64,000 nucleotides of DNA from contig NZ_JAPDOD010000022.1 of assembly GCF_027587205.1 (NCBI RefSeq), positions 92,672-156,671 of the forward strand. The letters are read 5' to 3'. Of the stretch, positions 41,500 to 48,960 are shown piece by piece (position 1 is the stretch's first letter; every line of letters begins with the position of its first letter). This DNA is from Solirubrobacter ginsenosidimutans (GTDB lineage: Bacteria; Actinomycetota; Thermoleophilia; Solirubrobacterales; Solirubrobacteraceae). The translations under genes were made by a program, and so were the position numbers. The notes under the pieces were generated by a model. That model was given only the letters and a program-made list of their open reading frames with translations. It ran no database searches and was not told the DNA's origin.

Positions 41500-41919
41500 G
41501 TGGAGGACCTGGTCGATCAGCTCACGCGCGGGAACCCGGGCTCGGTCAAGGCCGTCCTGGCCTCGGTGATCCTCGCGCTGGGGAGCTACCAGCTGATCCT
41601 GGCCGCGATCGGCTACCGGAAACTGCCGGTGATGAAGGCCGAGCCGGCGTTCCTGACCCACCGCGCGTCAGGCGACGCGATCGCGGTGCTGTTCGTGCTC
41701 GTCGCGCTGGCGTGCTTGGCGGTGTTCGGCTTCGAAGACGACTACGCGTTGCACGCCGGAGCCGGGATCGCCGCGGCGGCCGTGCTGGCGGTCAAGATCG
41801 GCGTGCTCCGCAGCGGCGTCGGCGGCCGCGCGCTGCCCTACCTGGGCATCACGCTGTTCACGTTGCTCGCCCTGACCTGGCTCACGGTCACGCCCGACTT
41901 CCTCGCGGGTGAGGACTGA
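41500..41919 (+). CDS. Four-helix membrane protein, putative haem-binding (DUF6529-like)
   Basis: 139 residues from the GTG at 41500. Four membrane helices are expected (about 18-36, 60-80, 84-100, 115-132). AFLTHRASGDAIAVLFVLV and ALHAGAGIAAAAVL each place a His at a helix end, the pattern of b-type haem ligation in small cytochrome-b561-like or DUF6529 proteins. It precedes by two bases a 53-residue peptide. The function is unknown; an electron-transfer role is a family inference. Confidence 0.65.
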   Translation: MEDLVDQLTRGNPGSVKAVLASVILALGSYQLILAAIGYRKLPVMKAEPAFLTHRASGDAIAVLFVLVALACLAVFGFEDDYALHAGAGIAAAAVLAVKIGVLRSGVGGRALPYLGITLFTLLALTWLTVTPDFLAGED

Positions 41920-41921
41920 CC

Positions 41922-42083
41922 ATGCAGCTCTTCGGCTCGATCGCCGTCGCCCTCGCGATCGTCGCGGTGACGATCGCGCTCGTCACCGCGAAGCTCGGCC
42001 CGAACGCCGAGGACGACTCCGGCGGTCACCACGGCGGCGATCGCCAGGAGCAGCAGGACTCGTCACACGGCGACGAGAACTAA
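41922..42083 (+). CDS. 53-residue membrane peptide with His-rich tail
   Basis: A small gene that lies two bases after the previous stop; GTGAGGA provides a ribosome site. One membrane helix (LFGSIAVALAIVAVTIALVTA) is followed by a hydrophilic tail with SGGHHGGDRQEQQDSSHG. It is terminated by a strong hairpin. Codon use matches the neighbours (GC3 high), and the gene ends in TAA. It might be a subunit of the putative cytochrome-like membrane protein; the tail could bind a metal. Confidence 0.6.
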   Translation: MQLFGSIAVALAIVAVTIALVTAKLGPNAEDDSGGHHGGDRQEQQDSSHGDEN

Positions 42084-42094
42084 GCGCGGCGAAC

Positions 42095-42133
42095 GCAAGG
42101 TTGTTCGTGTAGAGCACGAACAACCTTGCTTTC
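42095..42133. terminator. Strong intrinsic terminator (perfect 15-bp stem)
   Basis: GCAAGGTTGTTCGTG (42095-42109), loop TAGAG, then its perfect complement (42115-42129) followed by TTTCG. It closes the 39522-42083 plus-strand genes and faces the convergent gamma-carbonic-anhydrase gene, so it probably acts in both directions. Confidence 0.85.
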
Positions 42134-42170
42134 GCTTCGCCTACACCGGTTTCACGCTCTCGCCGGCGGC

Positions 42171-42680
42171 TCAGCCGACGCGCATGTAGCGCAGGCGCTT
42201 GGACTGGTACTCGCGGGCGGCGGTCTCGACCCACCGCTGCGAGCTGCCCGCCAGCTCCTTCTTGACCTTGGCCGGCACGCCCGCGGCGAGGACGCCGTCG
42301 GGGATCTCCATGCCCTCGCTCACCACGGCGCCCGCCGCCACGAGCGCGTTCGCGCCGACCTTCGCCCGCTGCAGGACGATCGCGCCCATCCCGACGAGTG
42401 ACCCGTCGCCGATCACGCAGCCCTCGAGCATCGCCATGTGGCCGACGGTGACGTTCTCGCCGACGATCGTGGGCAGCTCGTCGGCGCAGTGGATCACACA
42501 ATTGTCCTGCACGTTGGACCCTTTGCCGATCACGATGGCGCTGTTGTCGCCGCGCAGGACGGCGCCGAACCAGATCGAGGCGCCCGTCTCCACCGTCACG
42601 TCGCCGATCAGGACCGCGGTCGGCGCGATGAACGCGTCCTCCGCGACCTGTGGCGTCTTGCCGTCGAGCTCGATGATCAT
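42171..42680 (-). CDS. Gamma-carbonic-anhydrase-family (left-handed beta-helix) protein
   Basis: 169 residues. Hexapeptide repeats of the left-handed beta helix are clear (IAPTAVLIGDVTV, GSNVQDNCVIH, IVGENVTVGHMAML). His residues in NCVIHCADE and VGHMA correspond to zinc ligands of the gamma class, with a further His in this set. It may be a carbonic anhydrase or a related acyltransferase-like protein. The ATG at 42680 overlaps the enoyl-CoA hydratase stop by four bases, so the pair is translationally coupled. Confidence 0.83.
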   Translation of the reverse strand: MIIELDGKTPQVAEDAFIAPTAVLIGDVTVETGASIWFGAVLRGDNSAIVIGKGSNVQDNCVIHCADELPTIVGENVTVGHMAMLEGCVIGDGSLVGMGAIVLQRAKVGANALVAAGAVVSEGMEIPDGVLAAGVPAKVKKELAGSSQRWVETAAREYQSKRLRYMRVG

Positions 42681-43423
42681 CGTTGCCGCACCTCCCGCAC
42701 CGCTTGCTTGTGCTCGTCCGTCCCGATCAGCAGCGACTGGGCGAGCCCTTCGGCGACCATCCCGCTCTCGAGGTCGACATTGCCCGCCAGCCACAGCAGG
42801 CGCTTGGCCGCGGCGTAGGCCTGCGGTGAGCGCTGGAGCATCAGGTCGACGCGGGCGCGGGCGGCTTGCAGGAGCTCGGCGTCCTCGACCACGGCCGTGA
42901 TCATGCCGACGGCGTGGGCCTGGTCGGCGCTCAGCTCCTCGCTCCCGAGCAGCACGTCGCGGGCGCGGGCCTGGCCGATCAGCTTGACCAGGCGGGTGAC
43001 GCCGCCGTGGCTGGGGATGATCCCGAGCCGGCCCTCGCGGTAGATGAAGCGGGCGCTGCTTGCGGCGAGGCGGACGTCGCAGACGAGCGCGAGCTGCGTG
43101 CCCGCGCCGGTGACGGCGCCGTTGATCGCCGCGACGGTCGGTTTCTCCAACCGCTCCAACAGCGTGATCAGGGAGGTGAGGCGGTGTGAGTCGTGGCGGA
43201 ACTCGCGCGGGTCCCAGTCGCGTTCGAACCGGCTCAGGTCACCGCCGGCCGAGAACGCCTTGCCCTCGCCGGTGAGGATCAGCGCGCGGACGCCGGGGTC
43301 GTCCGCGGCGGCCTCGAAGGCGTCGCGGAGCTTCGACGCCATCTCGCCATCGATCGCGTTGCGCCGCTCAGGGCGCGCGAGGGTGACGGTGAGGACGCCG
43401 TCCTCAGTGTCGGTGCGGAGCAT
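42677..43423 (-). CDS. Enoyl-CoA hydratase/isomerase family protein
   Basis: 248 residues. LARPERRNAIDGEM, FSAGGDLSRFERD and NGAVTGAGTQLALVCDVRLA are crotonase hallmarks; the oxyanion-hole Gly residues are present. The catalytic Glu region reads EGRLGIIPSHGGVTRL, unlike the PExxxG of the hydratase. It should act on an acyl-CoA and may be an isomerase, hydrolase or hydratase. It is coupled to the beta-helix gene downstream and divergent from the ferritin-like gene. No ligase lies next to it. Confidence 0.82.
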   Translation of the reverse strand: MLRTDTEDGVLTVTLARPERRNAIDGEMASKLRDAFEAAADDPGVRALILTGEGKAFSAGGDLSRFERDWDPREFRHDSHRLTSLITLLERLEKPTVAAINGAVTGAGTQLALVCDVRLAASSARFIYREGRLGIIPSHGGVTRLVKLIGQARARDVLLGSEELSADQAHAVGMITAVVEDAELLQAARARVDLMLQRSPQAYAAAKRLLWLAGNVDLESGMVAEGLAQSLLIGTDEHKQAVREVRQR

Positions 43424-43430
43424 GCCCCTG

Positions 43431-44117
43431 ATGCTACGTTCGCCGCGCGTGTTCGCGAGCTACGAGCACTTCCTGGGCATCGCCGACTCGGTCCAATGGG
43501 ACGAGCGGGCGATCGCGTTGCGCGCGGACGCGAAAGCGTGGCCGCAGGTCGCGGATGCGCGGTTGACGGAGCTCGTCGCCGGCTTCTGCGTGGGGGAGGC
43601 GGGTGTGGCGTCGCATCTCTCGGTGTTCGCATCGGGTGCTGCCGCGGCGTGCTTCGAGGCGCAGTTGCGCGACGAGGACCGCCACGCGCGGTTCTTCGCC
43701 CGCTACGCGGCGGCGGTGGGGCTGGGCGACCCGCGGGGCTTGGTCTCGCCCGCGTTCCGCTCGCTGTTCGAGGAGCGCTTGCCGGAGGCGGTCGCCGGGG
43801 CGCCGGGTGAAGCGGTCGGGCTCTACCACATGGTGCTTGAGGGCGTGGTCTTCACCGCGGGCCAACTGGCGCTGCTCGATCTGGTGGACGATCGGCTGCC
43901 TGGGCTGCGGGAGGGGGTCGAGCTCGTGCTGCGCGACGAGCGCTGGCACGTCGGCTTCGGGGCGCGCTGCCTCGCCGATCTCGACTACGACGAGGAGGCG
44001 ATCCTCGCCGAGGGCGAAGCCGCCGCGGCGCTCTGGGCGCCGGAGTACGCGGGGCGCGTGATGGACGGGCTCCGCAGCCGGCTGCGGGCGGTACGGCGGC
44101 AGGCCGCTTTGTTGTGA
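43431..44117 (+). CDS. Ferritin-like diiron protein
   Basis: 228 residues from the ATG at 43431 (a GTG at 43449 is also possible; the ATG at 43422 overlaps the divergent gene). A four-helix bundle with the diiron motifs of the R2-like superfamily is suggested by VGEAGVASHL, RDEDRHARFFARY (ExxH), HMVLEGVVF and RDERWHVGFGARC (ExxH). Such proteins bind two Fe/Mn ions and either oxidise, hydroxylate or store metal. Its 3' end overlaps the alpha/beta hydrolase start by four bases. It is in an operon with the hydrolase and thioesterase. Substrate unknown. Confidence 0.72.
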   Translation: MLRSPRVFASYEHFLGIADSVQWDERAIALRADAKAWPQVADARLTELVAGFCVGEAGVASHLSVFASGAAAACFEAQLRDEDRHARFFARYAAAVGLGDPRGLVSPAFRSLFEERLPEAVAGAPGEAVGLYHMVLEGVVFTAGQLALLDLVDDRLPGLREGVELVLRDERWHVGFGARCLADLDYDEEAILAEGEAAAALWAPEYAGRVMDGLRSRLRAVRRQAALL

Positions 44118-44842
44118 AGGCGGGCGGGTTCGAGCTGGAGACCGTCGAGATCGCGGGCGCCGAGCCCGCGCTCGTCTTTCTGCACGAAGGGCTCGGAGCG
44201 GTCACGCTGTGGCGGGACTTCCCGGAGCGGATGGCGTCTTTGAGCGGGCGGCGGGCGCTGATCTACTCGCGGGCGGGGCACGGGCAGTCCGACGTGCCGG
44301 ATGACGACCGCACGCCCGCGTTCATGCACGAGGAGGCGCTCGAGGTCCTGCCCGAGGTGCTGCGCGTCGCGGGCGTGGAGCGGCCGGTGCTCGTCGGCCA
44401 CAGCGACGGCGGCTCGATCGCGCTGATCTACGCCTCGCAGCATCCGGTCAGCGGCCTGGTGTTGCTGGCCCCGCACGTGTTCGTCGAAGACGTGACGGTG
44501 GCGAGCATCGAGGAGGCGCGCGAGACGTTCGCGGCCACGGATCTGGGCTCGCGCATGGCCCGCTACCACCGCGACGCCGAGCGGACGTTCCGGCTCTGGA
44601 ACGACATCTGGCTCGCCCCGGAGTTCCGCTCGTGGAACATCGAGGACGTGTTGGGCGGCGTGACCGCGCCCACGCTCCTGATCCAGGGCGAGCACGACCA
44701 GTACGGGACGCTCGCCCAGATCGACGCGATCTCGCGGGGCGTGGGCGGGCCGGTCGAGCGCGTCGTCCTGGACGCCCGCCACGCTCCGCACCTCGAAGCG
44801 CCTGACGCGACACTGGCCGCGGCGCTGGAGTTCCTGCGGTGA
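44114..44842 (+). CDS. Alpha/beta hydrolase
   Basis: 242 residues from the GTG at 44114. LVFLHEGLGAVTLWRDF (oxyanion segment), nucleophile Ser in VGHSDGGS, Asp in QGEHDQYG and His in DARHAPHLEA complete the triad. It belongs to the esterase/haloalkane-dehalogenase-like group. It is translationally coupled on both sides (4-base overlaps) to the ferritin-like protein and the thioesterase. Substrate not visible. Confidence 0.85.
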   Translation: MKAGGFELETVEIAGAEPALVFLHEGLGAVTLWRDFPERMASLSGRRALIYSRAGHGQSDVPDDDRTPAFMHEEALEVLPEVLRVAGVERPVLVGHSDGGSIALIYASQHPVSGLVLLAPHVFVEDVTVASIEEARETFAATDLGSRMARYHRDAERTFRLWNDIWLAPEFRSWNIEDVLGGVTAPTLLIQGEHDQYGTLAQIDAISRGVGGPVERVVLDARHAPHLEAPDATLAAALEFLR

Positions 44843-45252
44843 GCCGTCTGGAGGACAACTTCGTCATCCCGTTCGAGCGCAGCTTCGATGCGCACTACGG
44901 GCTCGAGTACGTCAGCCCGACGCAGGGCCGTGTGGTGATCCGTGCCGACCACCTCGGCGTCGATGGCACGGTGGTCAGCGGGGTCTACGCGGCGATGGCC
45001 GAGTCGATCGCCTCGACCGGCACGGCCGTGGAGGTTCTGCCGCAGGGCCTGTTCCCGTCGGGGCTGAGCAACTCCACCCACGTCGTCGGCGACGCCCGCG
45101 AGGGTGTCCTGGAAGCGACCGCCCGCTGCCGTGCGCGTGGTGCGCTCGAGTGGTTGTGGGACGTGGAGATCGGCCTCGCAGGCGGGGAACGAACAGCGTT
45201 CGCCACCGTCGCGATCGCCGTCCGGCCGATGCGGGGAAAGAAAGGCGTTTGA
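44839..45252 (+). CDS. Hotdog-fold acyl-CoA thioesterase-like protein (PaaI type)
   Basis: 137 residues. The hotdog domain is seen in HYGLEYVSPTQGRVVIRADHLGVDGTVVSGVYAAMAESIAS, with Asn/His/Asp-like polar residues at the usual catalytic turn (GVYAAMAES). LFPSGLSNSTHVV and WDVEIGLAGGERTAFATVAIAV complete the fold. It should hydrolyse a CoA ester released by a neighbouring pathway. It is the third gene of the ferritin-like operon. Confidence 0.75.
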   Translation: MSRLEDNFVIPFERSFDAHYGLEYVSPTQGRVVIRADHLGVDGTVVSGVYAAMAESIASTGTAVEVLPQGLFPSGLSNSTHVVGDAREGVLEATARCRARGALEWLWDVEIGLAGGERTAFATVAIAVRPMRGKKGV

Positions 45253-45280
45253 ACCCGGGCGAAGCGGGTAGCGGCGGCTC

Positions 45281-45676
45281 GTGCCCCATGCCGCGTGGTC
45301 ATTCACGGCTGCGCGCGAAACTCCTATGCAGGCCCGCCGCGCAGTCGTCGACTGGGCGCAGAAGCACGTGGAGGATCGCGCAGTGCTGAGCGATATCGCC
45401 CTGGCGATCACGGAAGCGACCACCAACGTCGTCCTGCACGCCTACCGCGACCGCGAACTACCCGGAACGGTCGCGATCAAAGCCGAACGCTATGACGACC
45501 ACGTCTGCCTCTACGTCCTGGACGAAGGCTCCGGCCTGGCCCCGCGGGTGGACAGCCCGGGCCTCGGCCTGGGGCTCGGGCTGATCGCCCAGGTCGCCGA
45601 CTCCGCGGACGTCCGCACGCCCGAGACGGGCGGCACCGAGGTCGTCATGCGCTTCAACGTCTCGCGCGCCGCCTAG
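45281..45676 (+). CDS. RsbW-like anti-sigma factor/serine kinase (HATPase)
   Basis: 131 residues from the GTG at 45281. The GHKL ATPase has SDIALAITEATTNVVLHAY (N-box), VLDEGSGLAPRVDSPGLGLGLGLI (G1/G2 boxes) and GGTEVVMRF. Proteins of this size either phosphorylate a STAS antagonist or bind a sigma factor. No sigma factor gene is adjacent; a STAS protein is encoded 8 kb away at 53420. The stop lies 12 bases before the next gene. Confidence 0.83.
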   Translation: MPHAAWSFTAARETPMQARRAVVDWAQKHVEDRAVLSDIALAITEATTNVVLHAYRDRELPGTVAIKAERYDDHVCLYVLDEGSGLAPRVDSPGLGLGLGLIAQVADSADVRTPETGGTEVVMRFNVSRAA

Positions 45677-45688
45677 CATCAGAGGGCG

Positions 45689-46429
45689 ATGCAGCTGGTG
45701 CGCTCTGGAGCGGCTGGTTCGGCCGCGCTCGAGCTCGCGGTCTCGCACGCGCTGCTCACCCGGGTCGCGGCGGGCGAGCTGCCCTCGACGCTGCGGGTCT
45801 ACCGCCCCGCGCCCGCGGTCGCGTTCGGCAAGCTCGACACGCTCCGCCCCGGTTACCCCGACGCGGTGGCGGCCGCGCAGGAGCAGGGGTTCGAGCCGGT
45901 CCTGCGCCTCCCCGGCGGCCACGCCGCGGCGTATCACCGGGCGTCGCTGGCGATCGACGTCGTGTGGGCGCTCGACGATCCGGCCACCGGCACCCACGAC
46001 CGGTTCCGCGACGAAGGGGAGCGGCTGGCGGGCGCGCTGCGGACGCTCGGCGTCGACGCCCGCGTGGGTGAGGTGCCGGGCGAGTACTGCCCGGGCGCCT
46101 ACAGCGTCAACGCCCGCGGGCGGGTGAAGCTGATCGGCACCGCGCAGCGGCTGGTCCGCGGCGCGGCGCTGCTGGGCGCGTCGATCGTCGTCGGCGACGG
46201 GCCCGGCATACGCGCCGTCCTCGACGCCGTCTACTCGGCGCTCGAGTTCCCCTGGGACGCCACCACGGCGGGCGCGATCGACGAAGAGGTCCCGGGTGTG
46301 TCACTCGACGCCGTCGAGGCCGCGGTCATCGCGTCCTACGGCGAGCTCGAGCCGGCGACGCTGGACGAGGCGACCCTCACCCTCGCGCACCGGCTCGCAC
46401 CGCAGCGCGCCGCCACGTCACCGACCTGA
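45689..46429 (+). CDS. Lipoate-protein ligase/octanoyltransferase-like (LplA/LipM fold)
   Basis: 246 residues. The BPL/LplA domain signature is seen in VLRLPGGHAAAYHRASLAIDVVW, then VNARGRVKLIGTAQRLVRGAALLGASIVV containing the conserved Lys. The usual RRxxGG motif is RLPGGH. It should bind an acyl-adenylate or an octanoyl-ACP. Cys in GEYCPGAYSVN could be the active Cys of LipM-type octanoyltransferases. It precedes the catalase gene, separated by a hairpin. Function is inferred from fold; the exact reaction is uncertain. Confidence 0.72.
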   Translation: MQLVRSGAAGSAALELAVSHALLTRVAAGELPSTLRVYRPAPAVAFGKLDTLRPGYPDAVAAAQEQGFEPVLRLPGGHAAAYHRASLAIDVVWALDDPATGTHDRFRDEGERLAGALRTLGVDARVGEVPGEYCPGAYSVNARGRVKLIGTAQRLVRGAALLGASIVVGDGPGIRAVLDAVYSALEFPWDATTAGAIDEEVPGVSLDAVEAAVIASYGELEPATLDEATLTLAHRLAPQRAATSPT

Positions 46430-46461
46430 CCCAACCGTCTGACAGTTTGCCGGGGTTGGGT
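46429..46461. other. Inverted repeat ACCCAACC-N17-GGTTGGGT upstream of catalase
   Basis: The eight-base arms (46429-46436 and 46454-46461) match perfectly, spanning the end of the ligase gene and ending 13 bases before the catalase ATG. Either a terminator for the ligase gene or an operator for catalase. The catalase gene has no visible ribosome site, so the site may also control leaderless start. Confidence 0.4.
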
Positions 46462-46474
46462 AGCGCCGCGGTTC

Positions 46475-47416
46475 ATGATTCTTCGCATTGACCGACTCGG
46501 GGTTGAGCTTCCGCCCCCCTCCACACCCGACCCCGCCGGCGCCGCCGCTGTCCAGGAACTGATGGGCGGCAAGTTCGGCGAGATGTCGACGCTGATGAAC
46601 TACACGTTCCAGTCGTTCAACTTCCGCTTCCGCCAGGGCGCTCGTCCCTTCTATGACCTGATCGCCAACATCGCCGCCGAGGAGTTCGGGCACATCGAAC
46701 TGGTCGCGGCGACGATCAACACGATGCTCACCGGCGCCAAGATCGACGACGCCAAGGACGAGCCCTACAAGCAGCACTTCCTCTTCGGCGGCAAGGGCGC
46801 GCTCCCGGCCGACTCGCACGGCAAGCCGTGGGACGGCTCCTACGTGCACTCCTCCGGCGACCTCGTCGAGGACCTGACTCACAACTACTTCCTCGAGACC
46901 GGCGCCCGGTCCGGCAAGCTGCGCGTCTACGAGATGTGCGACCACCCAGCCGCACGTGCGCTGACCGGCTACCTGTTGGTCCGCGGCGGCGTCCACCAGG
47001 TCGCCTACGCCCGCGCCCTGGAGAACCTCACCGGCGCCGACATGTCCAAGCTCTTCCCGACGCCGCGGATCGCGACCGACAAGATCCCCGAGTGCCAGCC
47101 CCACATCAAGCAGGGCCTGCACCTGAAGATGTATCGCTTCTCGCCGGACGACTACCGCGAGATGGCCGCGGTCTTCAACGGCAACCACCCGGAGACCGGC
47201 GAGCCGCTGGAGGTCGTCGACGAGGCCCCCGAGGGCTTCCCGCCCAACGACCTCCCGCCCCAGGCCGACGTCTTCGCGCCCGACTACGCCCCCGAGGAGA
47301 TCGCCGAGATCGCTCAGAAGCTCCGCAAGGCCGCCGGCCTCCCGGACAAGGTCACCGGCATCGTCGCCACCAACGGCGGCGTCAACGCCAAGGGCAGCAC
47401 CAAGGCCCAGATCTAA
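46475..47416 (+). CDS. Manganese catalase
   Basis: 313 residues. The Mn-catalase ferritin fold is clear: LMGGKFGEMSTLMNYTFQSFNFR (Glu), IANIAAEEFGHIELVAATI (Glu-Glu-x-x-His), then DLTHNYFLETGARSGKLRVYEM (Glu), and GGVHQVAYARAL (His). It splits H2O2 with two Mn ions. The C-terminal tail (residues 230-313) is hydrophilic and extends to VNAKGSTKAQI. No ribosome site before the ATG at 46475 is seen; the inverted repeat at 46429-46461 lies just upstream. Cytoplasmic protection against peroxide is the expected role. Confidence 0.92.
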   Translation: MILRIDRLGVELPPPSTPDPAGAAAVQELMGGKFGEMSTLMNYTFQSFNFRFRQGARPFYDLIANIAAEEFGHIELVAATINTMLTGAKIDDAKDEPYKQHFLFGGKGALPADSHGKPWDGSYVHSSGDLVEDLTHNYFLETGARSGKLRVYEMCDHPAARALTGYLLVRGGVHQVAYARALENLTGADMSKLFPTPRIATDKIPECQPHIKQGLHLKMYRFSPDDYREMAAVFNGNHPETGEPLEVVDEAPEGFPPNDLPPQADVFAPDYAPEEIAEIAQKLRKAAGLPDKVTGIVATNGGVNAKGSTKAQI

Positions 47417-47430
47417 AGTTAACGCCCACC

Positions 47431-47449
47431 TAAGGGGTCTGACCCCTTA
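47431..47449. repeat. Dispersed palindrome copy (TAAGGGG-TCTGA-CCCCTTA)
   Basis: The seven-base stem (TAAGGGG and CCCCTTA), with the CCACC flank intact on the left only, begins 14 bases after the catalase stop. The same CACCTAAGGGGTCTGRCCCCTTA core is found at 30641 and 47501. Confidence 0.65.
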
Positions 47450-47500
47450 TCTCGCGTTTAGGTTTCGCACGCCCGGCGCAGAGCCGTTTCAACCTAAAGG

Positions 47501-47530
47501 CCGCCTAAGGGGCCTGGCCCCTTAGGTGGG
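47501..47530. terminator. Dispersed palindrome copy and bidirectional terminator
   Basis: CCGCCTAAGGGG-CCTGG-CCCCTTAGGTGG pairs over 12 bases with one G-U. It ends two bases before the stop of the convergent oxidase gene. An outer inverted repeat, TTTAGGTT (47457-) and AACCTAAA (47491-47498), lies between this copy and the one at 47431. The two copies together with it form a nested structure closing both convergent genes. Confidence 0.7.
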
Positions 47531-47531
47531 G

Positions 47532-48953
47532 TTAAGAATCGAAGCCGAGGCCCAGGCGGTCCAGCAGACGCAGCCACGGGCCTCGGCGGCCGTCGTTCCG
47601 GTCGGCGGCGGCGAGGCGGTTGCGGGTGTATTGGATGACCGCCCAGCGCAGCGGCTCGGGTGGGAAGGGGACCGGCTTGGAGCGGACGTAGCGCAGGCGG
47701 GTGGCCTCGGTGTCGCGGTCGTCGAGGAGATCGAGGGCGACGCGGCCGCCGAAGCGGGCGGCACCGACGCCGAGGCCCGTGTAGCCGGTGGCGTAGGCGA
47801 CGCGGCCCGCGAAGGCGGTGCCGAAGAAGACCGAGAAGCGCGAGGAGGTGTCGATCGCGCCGCCCCAGCGGTGGGTGAAGCGGACGCCCTCGAGTTGCGG
47901 GAACGTGTGGAAGAAGTGCTGGGCGAGCGTGGCGAACGTCGGGTCGTGCTCGTCCCACCGGGGCCCGACCGGGCCGCCGAAGCGGTAGACCGCGTCCCAC
48001 CCGCCGTACAAGATGCGGTTGTCGGCCGTCAACCGGTAGTAGTGGAACTGGTTGCCGCCGTCGCCGATGCCCTGGCGGTGCTCCCACCCGACAGAAGCCA
48101 GCTGGGCGGCGCTCAGCGGCTCGCTCAGCAGCACGTAGTCATACACCGGCACGACGTAGTGACGGACGGACTTCAGGAGCGGGGGATAGGCACTGGTGGC
48201 GAGCAGCACCTTGCGTGCCCGCACCCGCCCGGATGCCGTCAGCGCCTCGACGACCGCGCCCGCGCCTCCGTCGGCGAGCGAGTGCACGGCCGAGTGCTCG
48301 AAGACCCGCACGCCCGCCCGCAGCGCCGCCGAGCGCAGCCCGCGGGCGAGCTTGCCCGGGTCGAGGATGCCGGCGCCGGTGTGATCCCACACGCCGCCGG
48401 TAAACGTGGGGGAGTGGACCTCGCCGCGCATCGCGTCGCCGTCCAGCACGGTCACCGAGTGCCCGAAGCGCTCCAACGACGCGCGCTCCTCCGAGACCCA
48501 CTCGAGCTGGTAGGGATCGGTCAGCGCCAGCAACTCGCCCGTGGCCTCGAAGTCACAGTCGATGCCATACCGCTCCAGATCGCCACGCAGCCCCGCGAAG
48601 TTCTCCAGCCCGAGCCGCTCCAAGACCTCCATCTCGGAAGCGAACCGCGCGAGCCCGTTGTCGATGCCATGCGTCAGCGACGCCACACAGAACCCGCCGT
48701 TGCGCCCACTGGCACCGAACCCCGCCGTCTCGGCCTCCAGCAGGACGACGTCACGCGACGGATCGTCAGCCTTGGCGTGCAACGCCGCCCACAGCCCCGT
48801 GAAGCCACCCCCGACGATCAACAGATCGGCGTCGACACGCCCGTGCAGCACACCCGCCGGCGCCACGACGTCGTCCAGCCAGAACGGCTGCGGCTCGGCG
48901 TCGGCGAACGCTGCCCGGTGCGCCGCGCTCGGCGGAGACGACGGCCAGGGCAC
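47532..48953 (-). CDS. FAD-dependent amine/D-amino-acid oxidase (DAO family)
   Basis: 473 residues from the GTG at 48953, chosen because the upstream frame encodes non-homologous residues. The FAD-binding LLIVGGGFTGLWAALHA is followed by VVLLEAETAGFGASGRNGGF, a signature for gamma-glutamylputrescine- or sarcosine-type oxidases. C-terminal ATGYTGLGVGAARFGGRVALDLL is the second FAD-binding part. It should oxidise an amine or amino acid with O2. It is seven bases after the amidase gene, so both may act on the same substrate class (amide to acid/amine). Confidence 0.84.
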   Translation of the reverse strand: MPWPSSPPSAAHRAAFADAEPQPFWLDDVVAPAGVLHGRVDADLLIVGGGFTGLWAALHAKADDPSRDVVLLEAETAGFGASGRNGGFCVASLTHGIDNGLARFASEMEVLERLGLENFAGLRGDLERYGIDCDFEATGELLALTDPYQLEWVSEERASLERFGHSVTVLDGDAMRGEVHSPTFTGGVWDHTGAGILDPGKLARGLRSAALRAGVRVFEHSAVHSLADGGAGAVVEALTASGRVRARKVLLATSAYPPLLKSVRHYVVPVYDYVLLSEPLSAAQLASVGWEHRQGIGDGGNQFHYYRLTADNRILYGGWDAVYRFGGPVGPRWDEHDPTFATLAQHFFHTFPQLEGVRFTHRWGGAIDTSSRFSVFFGTAFAGRVAYATGYTGLGVGAARFGGRVALDLLDDRDTEATRLRYVRSKPVPFPPEPLRWAVIQYTRNRLAAADRNDGRRGPWLRLLDRLGLGFDS

Positions 48954-48960
48954 GGCAGCG

